Positions 43,877 through 44,588 of a stretch of DNA of 44,588 bases are shown here, in pieces. The number at the start of each line of letters is the position of its first letter. Position 1 is the first letter of the stretch. The DNA is from an uncultured Prevotella sp. (GTDB taxonomy: Bacteria; Bacteroidota; Bacteroidia; Bacteroidales; Bacteroidaceae): contig CAJODK010000013.1 of the NCBI GenBank assembly GCA_905233245.1, positions 1-44,588 of the forward strand. Reading direction: 5' to 3'. A model generated the notes under the pieces. The model was not told the origin of the DNA. It did not search any database and worked only from the letters and a program-made list of their open reading frames with translations. The position numbers and the translations under genes were made by a program.

Positions 43877-43894
43877 GCTCACAGTCCATAAACT

Positions 43895-43931
43895 AAAAAG
43901 GCTCCGAGGAATTTGTCCCCGGAGCTTTTTT
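43895..43931 (+). terminator. Intrinsic terminator after the esterase gene
   Basis: GCTCCGAGG (43901-43909) and CCCCGGAGC (43917-43925), one mismatch, 7-base loop, with an A-run before and six or more Ts after. Confidence 0.88.
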
Positions 43932-43967
43932 ATTGTTGTTTTTTTGTAGTTTGATTGTTGAGTTTAT

Positions 43968-44117
43968 TCAGTCAGCGAACTCTGCATCGACGGACAGTTG
44001 TTCGCTCTCTTCTACCTTATCATGTGTCTCCCAAGAGGCTTCCTGCATCAGTTTTGTTTGCAGTAGTATAACCTCTACGTATGGCTGTGTGTAGTATTTC
44101 TTTCTTGTATTTTTCAT
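43968..44117 (-). CDS. Small 49-residue protein downstream of rpsJ
   Basis: The reading frame begins MKNTRKKYYTQPYVEVILLQ and ends SVDAEFAD. The N-terminal part, a lysine-rich start, then a YxQPxVEVI-like strand and an LLQTKLM helix, resembles the many short Bacteroidales peptides of the form KKxYxxPxxEVxxL, whose function is unknown. There is no signal peptide or membrane segment. The start codon is 14 bp beyond the rpsJ terminator stem, with no promoter visible, so expression would depend on read-through. A three-codon ORF (44125-44114) overlaps its start by ATGA. It is convergent with the esterase gene. Confidence 0.6.
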   Translation of the reverse strand: MKNTRKKYYTQPYVEVILLQTKLMQEASWETHDKVEESEQLSVDAEFAD

Positions 44118-44126
44118 TTTGTCATG

Positions 44127-44160
44127 GAAAAAATCGCAGCCCCTGATGGGGTTGCGATTT
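44127..44160 (-). terminator. Intrinsic terminator directly after rpsJ
   Basis: AAATCGCAGCCCC (44131-44143) and GGGGTTGCGATTT (44148-44160) form a 13-bp stem (one G-U pair), loop TGAT, followed on the minus strand by a T-run from 44133 to 44127. It lies 24 bp past the rpsJ stop. Confidence 0.88.
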
Positions 44161-44184
44161 CTATTGTGTGATACATAGAGAGTA

Positions 44185-44490
44185 CTACACCTTGATTTCT
44201 ACCTCTACACCTGAAGGGAGGTCGAGCTTCATGAGAGCGTCGATGGTCTTGGTGGTAGAAGAGTAGATGTCGATGAGACGCTTGTAATCAGAGAGCTGGA
44301 ACTGCTCACGGCTCTTCTTGTTTACGAAGGTAGAACGGTTAACGGTGAAGATACGCTTGTGGGTAGGGAGTGGAATAGGACCGCTCACGATAGCACCAGT
44401 AGCCTTCACAGCCTTAACAATCTTCTCTGCTGACTTGTCCACGAGAGTGTGGTCGTATGACTTCAGCTTAATACGAATTTTCTGACTCAT
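44185..44490 (-). CDS. rpsJ: 30S ribosomal protein S10
   Basis: The 101-residue protein matches S10 over its full normal length: [20 protein letters not shown] at the start, [20 protein letters not shown] in the middle, with the extended loop, and [18 protein letters not shown] at the end. It is a 30S subunit component and, in many bacteria, also NusE. In most Bacteroidetes rpsJ leads into rplC; here it is followed at once by a terminator and an unrelated small gene, so it is detached from the rest of the S10 operon on its 3' side. Confidence 0.97.
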   Translation of the reverse strand: MSQKIRIKLKSYDHTLVDKSAEKIVKAVKATGAIVSGPIPLPTHKRIFTVNRSTFVNKKSREQFQLSDYKRLIDIYSSTTKTIDALMKLDLPSGVEVEIKV

Positions 44491-44499
44491 TGTTTTTAA

Positions 44500-44527
44500 T
44501 TGATAATTGAAAATTGATAATTGAAAA
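44500..44527. repeat. Heptamer tandem repeat in the rpsJ leader, 4 units
   Basis: ATTGATA and ATTGAAA alternate twice without error, 9 bp upstream of the rpsJ ATG. The remaining 44528-44588 ends with C-rich sequence that on the minus strand has G-blocks like the elements at 3472 and 18337; nothing else is recognised there. Confidence 0.88.
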
Positions 44528-44588
44528 TTATATGCTGCCGCTAAAGAGTCATTTGCTCAGCGACAGTAATCCGCCCCCAACACCCTCC

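Overview
The window looks like chromosome from a Bacteroidales gut or rumen anaerobe, most likely Prevotella or a close relative. This is inferred from the SusC/SusD pair, the lipoprotein signals, the fused FeoAB with a FeoB-associated Cys-rich peptide, the hpt-adk-obgE-pgeF block, the Prevotella-type C-terminal tails, and promoters of the Bacteroidetes form (TTG, about 20 bp, TAnnTTTG). I saw no rRNA, tRNA, CRISPR array, transposase or integrase.

Layout. 1-7762 (minus strand): an unrecognised secreted protein (cut by the window edge), a CPA2-type cation:proton antiporter, and a tripartite RND efflux operon in the order adaptor, pump, TolC. 7763-9429: a divergent type IV toxin-antitoxin pair (AbiEi/AbiEii); its shared intergenic region carries two near-identical dyad repeats, one at each promoter. 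9430-9882: a decayed stretch with a gene-tail remnant and a hairpin. 9883-14064 (minus): a Cthe_2159-like beta-helix lipoprotein, Xaa-Pro aminopeptidase, MaoC hydratase. 14188-21130 (plus): FeoAB, the FeoB-associated peptide, a GH3-family protein, an Ig-like lipoprotein and a DUF3108 protein.

21294-30899 is a pectin utilisation locus: SusC, SusD, a DUF4957/DUF5123-type surface lipoprotein and a PL1 pectate lyase. It is followed by a housekeeping block (nnrDE on minus; hpt, adk, obgE, pgeF on plus). The block runs, through an ATGA overlap, into a membrane-spanning propeller/Y_Y_Y/AraC regulator that lacks the kinase and receiver domains of a normal hybrid two-component sensor. Next comes an 1872-residue secreted enzyme joining a CE12-type acetylesterase to a CE8-type pectin methylesterase. 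A 49-residue peptide gene and rpsJ (minus) end the window. The likely logic is that the two esterases remove acetyl and methyl groups, PL1 cuts the exposed polygalacturonate, the surface lipoproteins and SusCD bind and import the products, and the regulator senses them.

The most unusual signals are not genes. First, degenerate tandem repeats with an exact 7-bp period occur at least eleven times: in leaders, across stop/start junctions, inside a signal peptide, and inside four coding regions as Ser/Pro/Leu/Thr linkers. Second, two divergent gene pairs are separated by nearly symmetrical inverted repeats in which two Bacteroidetes promoters overlap completely. Third, there are shared dyads between the efflux and AbiE promoters.
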